Assembly (NCBI GenBank): GCA_038501625.1
Contig: JAZAYU010000018.1
Coordinates: 9,006,397 to 9,070,396 of the forward strand
From: Corbicula japonica
Taxonomy: Eukaryota > Mollusca > Bivalvia > Venerida > Cyrenidae
Direction of reading: 5' to 3'
DNA length: 64,000 bases
Positions 33,237-44,255 of the stretch are shown in pieces. Both the position numbers and the translations under genes were made by a program. Below the pieces are notes generated by a model. It was not told the DNA's origin, did no database searches, and saw only the letters and a list, made by a program, of their open reading frames with translations. Position 1 is the first letter of the stretch; each line of letters opens with the position of its first letter.

Positions 33237-33441
33237 AAGTTAAGTTTCATAATAATGATGCTCTTTCCAATCAGGTCCAATTGTTAAATTTTAAAAAAGA
33301 GATTTATAATTACATGATAGTATTTTTAAAAATTCCATTGTGGGCTTTAATAAGAGGCAGACATATAACAACTAGTAATTAAAAGAAACAATTTTTTCTT
33401 GGTTATTTTGATACATGTATGATATAAGCAATGTTAAACAT

Positions 33442-33447
33442 TTTATT
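33442..33447 (-). terminator. Possible poly(A) signal of the Tc1-like gene
   Basis: AATAAA on the minus strand about 220 nt after the stop codon at 33666. The hexamer is common by chance in AT-rich DNA. Confidence 0.3.
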
Positions 33448-33665
33448 ATTTTCATGTTCCCTTGGATTGGGAATTATCTGCTCTGTTCATCTTACAAAAA
33501 ATGTTTACCAAATGATAAATCAATTAAAGGATCATTTAGGGCTGCAGAAATGAGATGATACATACTGAAGTCCACCAGAAAAGATGTCATTTGAACTGAC
33601 CTATCACTTAACCATTTACTCAAGCTAAAATCTAAGATGCTAACATTCTGCAACAGTGCAGGCTC

Positions 33666-33962
33666 TTAATATCCTGATGCACCTCCCTCATTTAACACAA
33701 CTATTGGTAGCACTTTGTGGATGTGATCTATGTAGTTGCCACATTTTTCTGGTGTCAAAGTTTTCCAGAAGTTTCTTATTCCTTCAACAAGAGCCTCTTT
33801 GGACCTAGGTTTCTCCTTATTTTTAAGATAGTCTTTCATAGCACCCCAAACATTTTCTATGGGATTGATGTCAGGTGATGAGGCTGGAACTGTCATCGTC
33901 AATACACCATTTTCCTTCAACCACTGTGTTGTGCTTCTGCTTTTATGCTTGCTGTCATTATC
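33666..33962 (-). CDS. Tc1-like transposase, exon 3 (DD34E catalytic part)
   Basis: Follows an acceptor tccatttcag (minus strand) and reads 98 codons to TAA. It starts DNDSKHKSRSTTQWLKENGV; the first Asp (residue 245 of the spliced protein) is the second catalytic acid. The block SSPDINPIENVWGAMKDYL holds the third, Glu280, exactly 34 residues later, as in Tc1-like DD34E enzymes. No stop or frameshift is present. It joins exon 2 at LLYQ|DND in phase 0. Confidence 0.88.
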   Translation of the reverse strand, partial: DNDSKHKSRSTTQWLKENGVLTMTVPASSPDINPIENVWGAMKDYLKNKEKPRSKEALVEGIRNFWKTLTPEKCGNYIDHIHKVLPIVVLNEGGASGY

Positions 33963-34649
33963 CTGAAATGGATAAGGTCTAAATACATATTGACATAAAC
34001 ATTAGTAAATATTAACATTTTACAAAATGGATAATCGTTGGAAACCTTACATCTAAATCTTCTTACTTTATATTCAGACCGATAAAGTAGAATATAGGCT
34101 GATCATGATTCGAACAGATGGTACAAGATATATAAGACCCACCAAAGACATGAATATAATATAATGTAACTAGATTTTTTGAGGTTAACTTCCATTGACA
34201 GGGGATTTTATTATTCTCCTCAACGGGCAAGTTTATTTTATGCACAATATTCATAAATCAAGGACTCTGTGCCAAACCATACTTTCATAAATAGAATATT
34301 TAAGCAAATAGAAAAGGTTTGCATTGTGTCCTCAATATTTTAGTTTGATTGTATAATTATTATATTATCTTTAAAATATATATCCAATTTACATTAAACA
34401 CAGTTGATTTATCTATTACGGTATTATTTCATAATTATCTGATGTTCAGTCTTACGGCCTTTATCAAATTTCACAAAAAAAACTTTCTACATATTTTTCA
34501 CATTAACCATTAACGGATATAATAATACAAAACATGTTTTACAAAAATGGAAAATTTTGTAAAACTTACTACATTTGTAAATGCCTTTGATATTTTTATC
34601 AGACAGATGAAAATTATTGATAAATGATTTTACATCATAAATTACATAC

Positions 34650-34802
34650 CTGATACAATAAATACCCATCACTGAACTTCTCTTTCACAAATGGCAGCAA
34701 GTTGTCTCTGAGTATCTGCTGATATGTAGAGGAGTCCATGATACCTTTGAAAATGCAAATACTGGTTCGGCCGCGATAGGAAATTCCTCCCCATACATGA
34801 AC
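34650..34802 (-). CDS. Tc1-like transposase, exon 2
   Basis: On the minus strand the acceptor is tttttaccag and the donor CAG|GTATGT; 153 nt, phase 0 to 0. It encodes VHVWGGISYRGRTSICIFKG and 31 more residues ending DGYLLYQ. The V-W-G-G-I-S and G-x-T motifs are typical of the RNase H-like core between the first and second catalytic acids of Tc1 enzymes. The splice is needed to keep the domain in register. Confidence 0.87.
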
Positions 34803-34827
34803 CTGGTAAAAAGGAAAAATTATTATT

Positions 34828-34850
34828 ATTATTATTATTATTGATGTTCT
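34828..34850. repeat. (TTA)n microsatellite
   Basis: About seven TTA units in intron 1 of the Tc1-like gene. Confidence 0.85.
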
Positions 34851-34989
34851 CTAAAGAAATAAAAATATAACAAATGTTACAATGTAAATATTTTTTTTTA
34901 ATTCTTAAACTGATATTTCTGCTTAAGTTAAGCCTTCTCTTGTTAATGAAATAGACAATATGTCCCACCTGCAAAATCTTACAGTCTCA

Positions 34990-35115
34990 GTCCACTTTTC
35001 TCAACTTATACAGTCGGTTAAGGATAACACTAGTCATGTCTTAATCCATCAGGTCATTTCAGACATAGAAGTAAACAGTAATTATACTAGATTCTGATTA
35101 GACTACACTAAAATT
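34990..35115. repeat. GATC-palindrome-like remnant
   Basis: 'gtcttaatccatcaggtcat' and 'ctagattctgattagactac' follow the family layout weakly. It is the most eroded copy listed. Confidence 0.35.
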
Positions 35116-35276
35116 GATGGAAATGTTCTGTCAAATTTATACAGAATGTGCAAAAAAGAATGATAAAGTAAAAAGAGCATTGGTTTTTGCCAGTGAAGAT
35201 TTATTTCACTTATGAACACCCAAATAATGTTTTTCAATCATTGCTTCATGAGCTCATTCTGTGGAAGATATTTTTT

Positions 35277-36225
35277 TCTTATACTGGTAAAAACAAATTG
35301 TGGACAATAAGGACCATCTATTAGACATAACGGACCATCTTAAGATAATTATTATGGACCAGAATAGTGTTCTGTCAGAAATAAAAAAGTTTAACAAGCG
35401 TATCTGCCTAAAACAACAATGTGTGCAGACTTCCCGAAAGTTGTAAAAAAGTGTCAGATATGTGGTCAGACAAGATGTGAAAACCTGTCTGACCAAAACA
35501 AATTCTGTCTGACTGAAACATTTAACACATTGACATTTAATAAGCAAAACACAGTATTAAGGGTGATTTTTTTTTCAGTGGTATGAATTGTCATTATGAC
35601 TAATACGTAAAGTATTTCAGTTGGATATCCTCACTAATTTCCCTCGGAACAGTCTCGAAAATAAACAGCAAGTAAAATTGTAATTTAGCGAGTAAAAATG
35701 GAATATGCAGATTATATTTTTGCCGGATATTCGGTCCTACGACATTGGAAATCACATCAGACCAGTCCAAATTTTACTGGAAAGGCCCAACAGTCCGGCA
35801 ACTTTCAGGTAGTCCTTGCGTGGTAAGTTATACTGGTGTAAATAAATAACATAAAAAAATGTTGAATGTGATATAAATTACTAGAAGCTGAATATACAAC
35901 GAAATTAAAACTTTATGTCACAAACATCTTTCGTTTCATGAATCTAAAGATGATTAGTTATGTTTTTATAATTCATATTCTATATCTATCTGGATGGTTA
36001 TAACTGTCTACAATTCTGTACATTATTTTTTTCAATAAACATTTTATATATCAATCTAAAATGATCCATAATGGGTATATATCTGGTCCCAAATGCCTTA
36101 TGCTAAGTTATAGATGGTCCGTTATGTGTTGTATATCGTCTGTATTCTCCATAAATCTGCTCTGTTATGTCTGGTCCAAAATTGTCATGGTCCGTAATGT
36201 TCTGATACTGGGAAAAACAAATATC
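35277..36225. repeat. Foldback-like element with TAACGGACCAT words
   Basis: The left arm ('tactggtaaaaacaaattgt', 'agacataacggaccatctta') is the inverted counterpart of the right arm ('atagatggtccgttatgtgt', 'atactgggaaaaacaaat'). Both arms are made of degenerate words of the type GGACCATAACGGACCAT. Within it, 35430-35830 matches the GTCAGACATTTGGTCAGAC repeat of 1380-1700. All of this is in intron 1 of the Tc1-like gene. Confidence 0.55.
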
Positions 36226-36229
36226 CTCA

Positions 36230-37000
36230 ATTTATTTTCACCAAATATCCAGATATTGTTTTCGATAGGGTGAAATTGTTCTTTGGAAACTGCAATAACC
36301 TAAATCTCCAAATTACATATATGTTTTGAGCGATTTCATTAGACAAAACATATGGGACGTTAACAAGACAAGAAATGTTTTTATATGGTTTTGTACTCAA
36401 AATTGTTTGTGTGCAAATAAATAATTGCACTTTTGTGATACACTTTTTTTAAATAGGGGAAAAATCTTTTTTGAAAAGCAAATGTGACCAATATCAACCC
36501 CCCCCCAAAAAAAAAACACACACAGCTGGTTAACGCAATTTTATTTGAAATAAAATTCAGCAACTGTTTCAATTGTAAGGCTGAAAATTGAACTGCTTCT
36601 TTTTTGGTTAGTTATGATTCTGGAATCCCCCTTCTACTATCAAGAAAATATGACAGATGCAGAGAAAGAAAATATGACAGATGTAGAGAATAAATGCGCT
36701 TGGGTACCAAAATTTAAGTCAGTGAAGTAACACACTAATTTCCCCGAGAATATTCAAAATCATTTTGCAATAAATTGTACTTGAAGTGGAAAGCATATAC
36801 TGTACTGTACTTAGTCTGTAAGTGTAACTATGTTTTACATTGTCTCGGTTCTAGTTATAGCATAGCAGTATATTAAGATTGCATTTGTATGAAAGAAAAA
36901 TCATTCACTTTATGAATGACAGTGATCTGCGCTTAAAATCAGTAGGCCTACTACACAAAATCATAATATGAAATACACAACTTTAAATAATATTTACATT
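36230..37000. other. No feature recognised
   Basis: Intron 1 of the Tc1-like gene; AT-rich. It holds a short poly-C/poly-A junction near 36500 and a 21-bp duplication, 'agaaaatatgacagatg', near 36640-36680. Confidence 0.5.
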
Positions 37001-37096
37001 TATACCACGCCATGTTGAACGCCTTGATTGGAATCACGGCGTCTGAATAAATTCTCTCATTTTGATGCTATAATAATAATCGAACGCTCGGCTTAC

Positions 37097-37675
37097 CTTA
37101 TAAGAATGCTTAGGTTTAGGTGCTCTCGATGGGTCTCGTTGAATCGACGAAGCAGCTTGGTAAAACGAAAAGTTTCCCGATGAGCACATCTCCACTGTAG
37201 TTTCATCTGTGAATATAACGTCTGAAAAGTCCTCCTTTGTTTTCAGCATATGCAGTGCCCACTGTTTCCTGAATTTTTTATTTTTGTCTGATATAAGCTG
37301 GCAGTATGCTGTTCTCGTTGAAGTCCAGCCTAATAATTTCCTATAAAATTTCAGTCTACTAACAGAGATGGTTTTGTCAAACACTTTTAATATTTTCGCC
37401 TGTAATTCTCTAGCTGTCAGACTAGGATTGCATGTCATGGCATAATTTATATACTGTTTATGCAGATCTGAAACCTTGCCTGTCCTTTTTTTACAGGATC
37501 GCGTTTGTTGATTCTCCGCTGAATTGACACGATTTAAAAATTTTCGAATGCCTCGTGCAGTAAATGAAATGCTATATTTTTCTTTCAACACTTTGCTGAT
37601 TTTCGTGGACTTGTGTCCATTTTCATGCAGATGACAAACAACTGCGCGAATGCGTTGCGGAATGGCCATCTTCAA
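37097..37675 (-). CDS. Tc1-like transposase, exon 1 (DNA-binding domain and first catalytic Asp)
   Basis: ATG at 37675 (minus strand), 193 codons to donor AAG|GTAAGC, phase 0. Residues about 3-50 (IPQRIRAVVCHLHENGHKST, then KISKVLKEKYSISFTARGIR) form the first helix-turn-helix. A second helical DNA-binding region follows to about residue 115, including GWTSTRTAYCQL. The catalytic block is VIFTDETTVEM with Asp157. Spliced with 34650-34802 and 33666-33962 the protein has 342 residues, the usual Tc1 transposase length, with a D157-D245-E280 triad and no disabling change. I find no terminal inverted repeats around the locus. It may be a domesticated gene or an element whose ends have decayed. Confidence 0.88.
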
Positions 37676-37717
37676 AGGTAATCGTGAATTAGCCGCTTAC
37701 TATCTAGAAGATCGCGG

Positions 37718-37795
37718 TGCGCATGCGTATTAAGATCTCACGGTTTCACGGTGCGCATGCGCAATAACATGATCGGTTTCACGGTGCGCATGCGC
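37718..37795 (-). promoter_or_regulatory. Three NRF-1-type sites upstream of the Tc1-like gene
   Basis: TGCGCATGCG at 37718-37727 and TGCGCATGCGC at 37752-37762 and 37785-37795 match the palindromic NRF-1 consensus. The sites are 34 and 33 bp apart and sit in tandem copies of 'cggtttcacggtgcgcatgc'. They start 43 bp upstream of the ATG at 37675, in a CpG-rich stretch that contrasts with the AT-rich surroundings, which suits a CpG-type TATA-less promoter. Binding is inferred from the motif only. Confidence 0.6.
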
Positions 37796-37797
37796 TG

Positions 37798-37885
37798 TAG
37801 TATCACGGTTCACGGTTCACGGTCCACGCTTCACGTTACACGCTGAGCGAGCGTTATCGTTCGTCGCACGGTTTCTCACGCAAAA
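37798..37885. repeat. CACGGTTCACG simple words next to the NRF-1 sites
   Basis: Variants of 'cacggttcacggttcacggt' and 'cacgcttcacgttacacgc', CpG-rich, continuing the tandem pattern of the NRF-1 block. Confidence 0.6.
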
Positions 37886-38512
37886 TCGGGGAACCGAATC
37901 GCAGGCTTAGCTGTAATAATAGAATATGCTACAAAAGAGAAAAAAGGCGATACATAACTTATTTTTATTCAAGAGCCATGGTATAAGTACCTGAGCTCAT
38001 ACAGGGTGTTTCATAATGTCTGTTACCATTTTGCATCTTTATAGCTTTTTCATCATGATAAATATGCATTCAATTTTTTACATAGTAATAGTATAGAGTC
38101 TTTAAAGTTTTGTTTGATACATAACATACCATTATGGCATATTTGAACATGGACTGCTAACCAAATATCAAAACTAATTCTTTTCTCTAACTGTCTATGG
38201 CCGTTGCGCACATCTGTGGATTTATCTTTCTCGTTTCTTTTGGAATTGATGATTTTTTTAGCTATTGCACTGATGTTGTTTTAGATGTGTAAACCTGATC
38301 TTTTAAATGTCCCCAAAGAAGATATCTAGTCACAGTTGATGATTTAACATACTTCTGTCGTGTTATATTTTTATCACAGTGTGTTAGAAAGACTGACGAA
38401 TAAAACTTGTTTTCAGATCTATTTCAAGGGAAGAAAATATAAAGAAATAACGAATTTAAATAAAATTCCATTAGTTTATAATAAGTTTTGTTGTTTTATA
38501 TTTTGAACTTAC

Positions 38513-38746
38513 GATCGTCAGCGCTGCCGACTCGGAAGTAAAGGTCAACAGCTTTAACATAACCAGGAGACTTCAATTCCATGACCCATGCAGCATTGTG
38601 ACCGTTTGTATGCGCACATCGACAGTCGCAAGGAAATACCATTGCACATACTTTTTCGTCTAATTTCCCGTCAATAGCATTTTCTGCGACACAGTCGGCG
38701 TACGTGGATGATTGCCAGGCTTGAATTCCTTGAACTTCGTATAAAT
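38513..38746 (-). CDS. Fucolectin-type (FTP/F5-8C-like) lectin exon, isolated
   Basis: On the minus strand: acceptor ctgttttttttag, donor GATC|GTAAGT, 234 nt, phase 1 to 1. Encodes LYEVQGIQAWQSSTYADCVA and about 57 more residues. WQSSTY, NAIDG, CAHT and WVMELKSPGYVKAVDLYFRV are the pattern of the N-terminal half of fucolectin/tachylectin-4/pentraxin-type carbohydrate-binding domains. The Cys-rich CAMVFPCDCRC replaces the usual short loop. Such domains occur in secreted innate-immune lectins of molluscs. The C-terminal half and a signal-peptide exon are not found nearby, so this is one exon of a spread-out gene or a stranded fragment. Confidence 0.75.
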
Positions 38747-39069
38747 CTAAAAAAAACAGTAACACCGGAGCTTAAGGCCACCTGTTAACAAAACCCACTT
38801 GTAGAAAAGGACCACATTTTATTTGTCCCACTGATTGTGATGAATGACCACCAGCCTTCAAAGACCACGTTAAGGATTTCCCATAGTAGTCTTTGAGGAT
38901 AGGTTTAAGTGTGTAAACATATTGTTTATTTAAGAAGACCACTTTTTGCGCTATTCTTATAGGTCTACCGAGGTAAATTGGCGATGTTTACAATTATTAA
39001 TAGAATGTAAATACTGGTATAGGCAAATTTAGGATTTATTAGTATTATTTTGCAGGATCATATTATATC

Positions 39070-39148
39070 GACTCGATAGCGCAGTGGTTAACGCGTTCGG
39101 ATAGCAATGAAATATCTTTTTATCGACACGGGTTCGAATCGTTCACGG
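39070..39148 (+). pseudogene. tRNA-like sequence (A and B boxes)
   Basis: 'gatagcgcagtggttaacgc' fits an A box and 'gggttcgaatc' at 39130-39140 a B box, at tRNA-like spacing. A D-stem GCGC/GCGT can form, but the T stem and acceptor stem do not close. Either a tRNA pseudogene or the head of a SINE. Confidence 0.55.
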
Positions 39149-39300
39149 AATTTAGAGATACATTTCGATTTCCATGTTTTAAGGTTTATTACAATTATTT
39201 CGTATCTAATATGTATTTTGGCTTCAATTTATTTTATAACATCGATTATCTCGAGTAAATAATTATTGTGTAAACAGTTTAAAAACGTTATTAAAAACAT

Positions 39301-39385
39301 GTTTCGAACCTACAACCGTTTCTACCATTGCATTTCAACGTATTTTGATTAACTGCTTCTTAGACCACTCGGCTAATGGGGCGAG
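39301..39385 (-). pseudogene. tRNA-like sequence, opposite orientation
   Basis: Minus strand: 'cattagccgagtggtctaag' resembles the A-box region of long-arm (Leu/Ser) tRNAs and 'gtaggttcgaaac' a B box. Stems are degenerate. It faces the tRNA-like sequence at 39070-39148. Confidence 0.5.
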
Positions 39386-39697
39386 TGTTGGGAGCGTTAC
39401 GCTTTGTATTAAACAACGATTATTATATATGTCCATTGTTTACATGCAACGCCAATGTAAACACGCCAATGTAAACATTGCCAAATTACCTCTGTCCAAT
39501 AATAATTGTGTTACTCATAGTAGATGGCCATTTCACTAAAACAACGTATCTGCTAAATCCGAAAAAAAGATCAATTATTATAACAATTCAAAGCGAATTT
39601 TTATACGATAGTAAAAAAGACAAACATACCATCAGCTTGTACATGTACTACTCAAAGCTTGCCAATTACCAAGTTAACCACACGTTACTGTGAAGTC

Positions 39698-40518
39698 TAC
39701 TGGCAGAGTACGTATTTTCGGCCACTTTTTGCGGTTTTTGTTTAATTACTCTTAAATTTTTTTACGAATCTCTATGAAATTTGGAAAATTTGATCCTGGG
39801 TATCTTTGACATAAGGAGCTATTCGAACTTAATTAGTTGCTTTATATTTTGGAACACTATATCAATGTTAAATACACTTAGGATCATCCAGTATTTTCCG
39901 GCGGCGGAGTACGTAAATATTCGGCCACTCTTTAGAATAGAGTAATACAAAAATACGCGTATGAAAATGCGAAAAATCATCTCACATGAAAAATAAATAA
40001 ACATATTTTGTTTCTACACACCATTTTCACTCCGCATATCGTCCGAAATCGAAAGCCTTCTGTTGTGCTCCCAGCATTTCGTTCACTCTCAATGCAGACG
40101 AATAAAAGATCGCCGAAATTCAATACATTGAAACAGATTAATTGATTTATATATACCCAACCTCTTTAAATATTTAACAGATTTAATTTTGCGATTTATA
40201 TTAAGATGATTTTGCCGTCTGCTGAAAGACACTTGATAAAAAAATTAACTGGACCCTTGGCGAACCTCAAGTTTGGCGCGTGCGAAGTATGACGTCATTT
40301 CCCCGCATGCTGTTTTATTTACAATCAATATAGTGGAGAATAACCAGTCAATAAATCTGATACATACTTGCTGAATTGATGTAATCTTTTGGACTCGGAC
40401 ACTAAGTTAAGCGTTTTTACTGACCGAGATGATGGATTACGGATCAATGTCACAAAAAGGCTTTTAATCGTGTGGCCGAATATTTACGTACCGGCCAACA
40501 TTACGTACTCTGCCAGTA
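39698..40518. mobile_element. 821-bp element with inverted ends TACTGGCAGAGTACGTA
   Basis: The 17-bp ends at 39698 and 40518 are perfect inverted repeats that include a TA target-site duplication. The next word, 'cgtaaatattcggccac', recurs at 39911 and inverted near 40470-40495. No transposase frame. A non-autonomous DNA transposon. Confidence 0.8.
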
Positions 40519-43040
40519 CATTATATAAAATTACACAACCATGAACCACAGTCGTGCTCACAAAATGACCCTATAGTTCCACATACATGTAATATTTCAT
40601 ACAAGAGTTGGTTAAATTGAAGTAATGCCGCTTTAAAAGTTTAAGATTACGATTCAAGATTCTTTGTACTGGACGTATCGGTGCGGAATCTTTGCCAATT
40701 ACACCTTTAATTATCTTAGCTGAAGATAAAACAAATTGAGAGGCCGATGAATACGACAAACATTTTAAAATGAATAAAATGTTGTTCATTAACAATAAAT
40801 ATTTGGTTAAAAAGAAAAACATCAGGGACACCCTTGGTATTGCAATTTGTTGAGTCGAAAACTAGTAAAAGATTGTGGCTATTTGATTACCGGGTGCTAG
40901 TTTATCAATACAGCTGATACTGTTGTTAAGTGAGAAGCAAGCCAGTTAAACAACGCTTCCGGTTTTTATATAGCCGTTTGGTGAGCCCCCAGGAAATGAA
41001 ATAATGATTACCGATCTGCCATTTCCTTTTGTTGAGCCGCCATCTAGTTAAAATGGAGACCATTCTAGTATTATCGTTTAATGAACTTAAAGCAAATTTG
41101 AAATTGGTCTCCATTCTGCTATGTCCGTTTGTTGAGAAACCAGTTTGTCTATGAAAAGTTTTCAATTACCTACAGGTCAGGGATCGAACCCCACCAGGTA
41201 CGTGTTCTGATATGGATGTTTGGTCTGCCTCAATGTAATACAAATGGTTACCGATCGCCTACTTGCCAGGTGCCTGACACATAAAAGGGTGGCTCATACA
41301 TGTAACCACGGGGAAATTTTGTCACACTGTTCTCGTTTTACCTCATTATGTTTGATATATAGACAGTCAGGGGTGTAACTTGCGATGGTTACATTTTTTA
41401 TAACTTTTATAGATTAAAAAATAACCGAATTTGCGGTCAACATTTTGATGCAAATATATTCGGTTTTACGAGGTCTTCTGCAATATTTTTGAAAACAAAG
41501 AGGTGATTTTTTTCTCTCTGATTGTTGTTCGTTGAAAATCGTGTTTTCTGTTCATTCATTATTCTTAAAACCTTTGAAAAGCGCATTTTTCTATGAAAAA
41601 TGAAGTCAATTTTTCACAAATTACGCGTTTTTAAACGCTTATAAAACATGCTCAGAATTTTTTCAAGCGATGCCATAATTTTTTTCTGGTTAATTGATAT
41701 GTATTGTGTCAAGTTTAATGATATTTTCCGATACGCATGACCATTAAATCTTTACGCAAGCCGTTTGAAGAGAGGCATGAAATTTCTTAATGTAACTACG
41801 CTGCGTTATTTGATAGGTTTATGGAGTAAATTGTATTCTAAGAAAGACAACTCGTTAACTCGTAAACGAGAAAAAATGCAGTTTGTCTCCCCTATGCCTT
41901 CATGCGGAAAGGTCAAGAGCGTAACTCAAGCACTATCTGAATGAATTTTTTAAAAACTTTTGCTCAATAAAAATATCTAATTATATTTACTTTTAAATTT
42001 CAAAGATTGTATGATCCAACAAAATCAACAAAAAGCTTTGATAAATTGTTAAAATACACTCACGCTCAAAAAAAAAAGAAAATAATTGTTAACAGAACAC
42101 CTAAATAAGTTATTGGAAACGAAAACAGTTTAACAAATATAAAGTTAAGAATTAAATAAATTTATTGCAAACATAATACATTGCATTTCAAGTTAATACG
42201 CTTTAGTTAGGAGAGCAGGCAATCATCTCAAATTATGTGATCGTACTGCGATCTTAAGTTAGATTATATATTTACGCATTGTACATGTTGAAACATTCGA
42301 ATTCAGTTGCATCTTCTCAGATACTACAGTTAATTTATGATCCGTAGATAACCGCTTAATCTTGTTAATGACAGTTACTTCCTTGACTAGAGCCAAAATT
42401 TGGGTAGAGACTGTGTCAATTAATAGCGTCAATTTACTTTGATACTGGGAAAACCTATTCATTTTCATATCAGTAACATGTATTTCTACATAGGAAATTT
42501 TTGTTAATTTCGACAATTAAATTGAAAATTTTTGTTAATGGTCTTGGTCTTATAATTTAGTTTAAGACAACTTTATGTAAACCAATTGTGTTAATGATCG
42601 AAATTATACATTATTGTGTGGTTCATAAAACGCATATATAACTTATAAATCAGCTTTTAATTATTGAAAGTTGAATATAAATATTTGCATAATGACTGTA
42701 TGAAAAGGTGCTAAGCAAAGCTATGTTTGTGTTTTTAATAAAAGCACAAGGCAGCTTACAAACGATTTCAATTACTTATCACAACATTTGTCACATATCA
42801 GACCATTGTAGACCCAGATCATTGCGTGCTTCTCCAGTCAGTGTGATAGGGGTCTATGTCGCGTTCCCTCCAATAAATAAATCTGTTTAACCCTTTATTC
42901 TGTGTAATATGACTGTTATTATTGTGCTTACTGTGTAAATCCAAATAGGGATTGGAATTGCCAGAAAAAAATGATATTGCGTTATTATACTTACATATCG
43001 AAAATGTATTTGCCATTATTCACAACTGATTACTGTGTGT
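40519..43040. other. No gene recognised
   Basis: Holds a B-box-like 'gggttcgatccc' on the minus strand at 41180-41192, with no convincing A box. Near 41925 there is a short match, 'gagcgtaactcaag', to the repeat at the left end of the window. A partial GATC-palindrome element lies at 42798-42905. Confidence 0.5.
42798..42905. repeat. GATC-palindrome element, diverged copy
   Basis: 'ccattgtagacccagatcat' and an outer end 'gtttaaccctttattctgtg' remain. Confidence 0.45.
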
Positions 43041-43276
43041 GAGGGCTGTCCCAGATATTTGTAGACTGTGCTCATAACTTCTTGGATAATTATTTTATAA
43101 GAAAACAAAATGCATATACATAAAATTCAATCTATTTTACATATCTTTGCAAAAAATTACAATAAAACAAGCAATGGTACAAAAGTTATGCTAAAAACTA
43201 TAATACATGGTTTACAGTATCGCCCCACGCCGTCAATCAAATTAAGCGACGTTCACTTGCGGACGTTATCTGACGT

Positions 43277-43655
43277 TCACTTTTTTTCAAAGTATGCACC
43301 GGCGTGCAAAAGGCATCGTTCGTGGCGTTTTATCCACTGTCTTTTTTAACATTTTGGTACCAATCCTTCCCGAATGAACGAATTACACTGAGCGTAAAAC
43401 TGTGTAACTGTTTTAGAGATTCAAACCGATGTCCCTTCAGTTTAGCTTTAATTTCCGGAAATAGTGCGAAGTCAAAAGGAGCCAGGTCTGGGGAATAGGG
43501 AGGGTGGCTAAGACGTTGGAAACCAAGTACATCTATTTCTAGTTGTGTGACTGCGGCAGTGTGTTGGGAGGCATTATCTTGATGTAAAATTATATTCTCA
43601 ACTGCCCGATCAGGTCGTTCTTCCGCAGCGCCCAATGGAGATCGCGCGCCAAAAC
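43277..43655 (-). pseudogene. Mariner transposase pseudogene, exon 3
   Basis: Follows acceptor ccatttctag. It starts VLARDLHWALRK, then a 1-bp deletion near 43618 shifts the frame. The long middle part reads VENIILHQDNASQHTAAVTQ through HPPYSPDLAPFDFALFPEIK. The second Asp (QDN) and the third (PFDF) are 34 residues apart, the DD34D mariner signature. Another 1-bp loss in an A-run near 43345 shifts the frame again before the conserved WIKRHERCLLHAGAYFEKK end and a TGA at 43277. Confidence 0.85.
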
Positions 43656-43919
43656 CTAGAAATGGAACATTGCCACGCTTTGAAATAGTTTATATTATAA
43701 TTACTTTTAAATTTATGAACATGACGTAAAATATGTGGACATGTTCGAAATTTAACTGCGTGTACTTTGCATCTCGACCATAAATAAAAAATAGCGCTGA
43801 TAAAATATAATATGTGAAATTGCGCGTAATTTAATAATTTAACCAACCTAACTGTAAAGTAACGAAATCGCCAATTTAAAACATGCGACTTTATTAAAAA
43901 TGTGTAAATATGAAAATAC

Positions 43920-44255
43920 CTTCGCGTAGTTGGCCCCGTTGATGGTTTTACCAACTGGAACCGGATGACAAAGGATCATCCCCCTACAATCAGCGAACAT
44001 CGCATACATTTTTTTTCCAGCAGAACGCGCCACTCGTGCCTTTTCCGGTGGCGGCGCGCCGCTCTCGCACCACACCGCAGACTGTTCGCGTGTTTCCGGG
44101 TCATGTAAGTACAACCAGGTTTCATCCATCGTCACAATGTTGTCAAGGAAGGCATCGCCCTGCACCCGACACCGCCGTAAGAACTTCTCGGATTCGAACA
44201 CACGCCGTTCACGCTCATCAGCATTGAGGAGTTTTGGGACCCATCTTGCGTGTAC
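43920..44255 (-). pseudogene. Mariner transposase pseudogene, exon 2
   Basis: Minus strand: acceptor ttaatttcag, donor AAG|GTATTT, 336 nt, phase 0 to 0, open throughout (112 codons). It starts VHARWVPKLL, the mariner WVPxxL motif. VTMDETWLYLHDPETREQS holds the first catalytic Asp. It ends HPVPVGKTINGANYAK. This exon on its own is undamaged. Confidence 0.87.

Noticed and set aside
38007..38025. 'cagggtgtttcataatg' as a possible transposon end
   Set aside because: No inverted partner found within several kilobases.
41180..41192. Minus-strand B box GGGTTCGATCCC suggesting a tRNA gene
   Set aside because: No A box at proper spacing and no cloverleaf stems.
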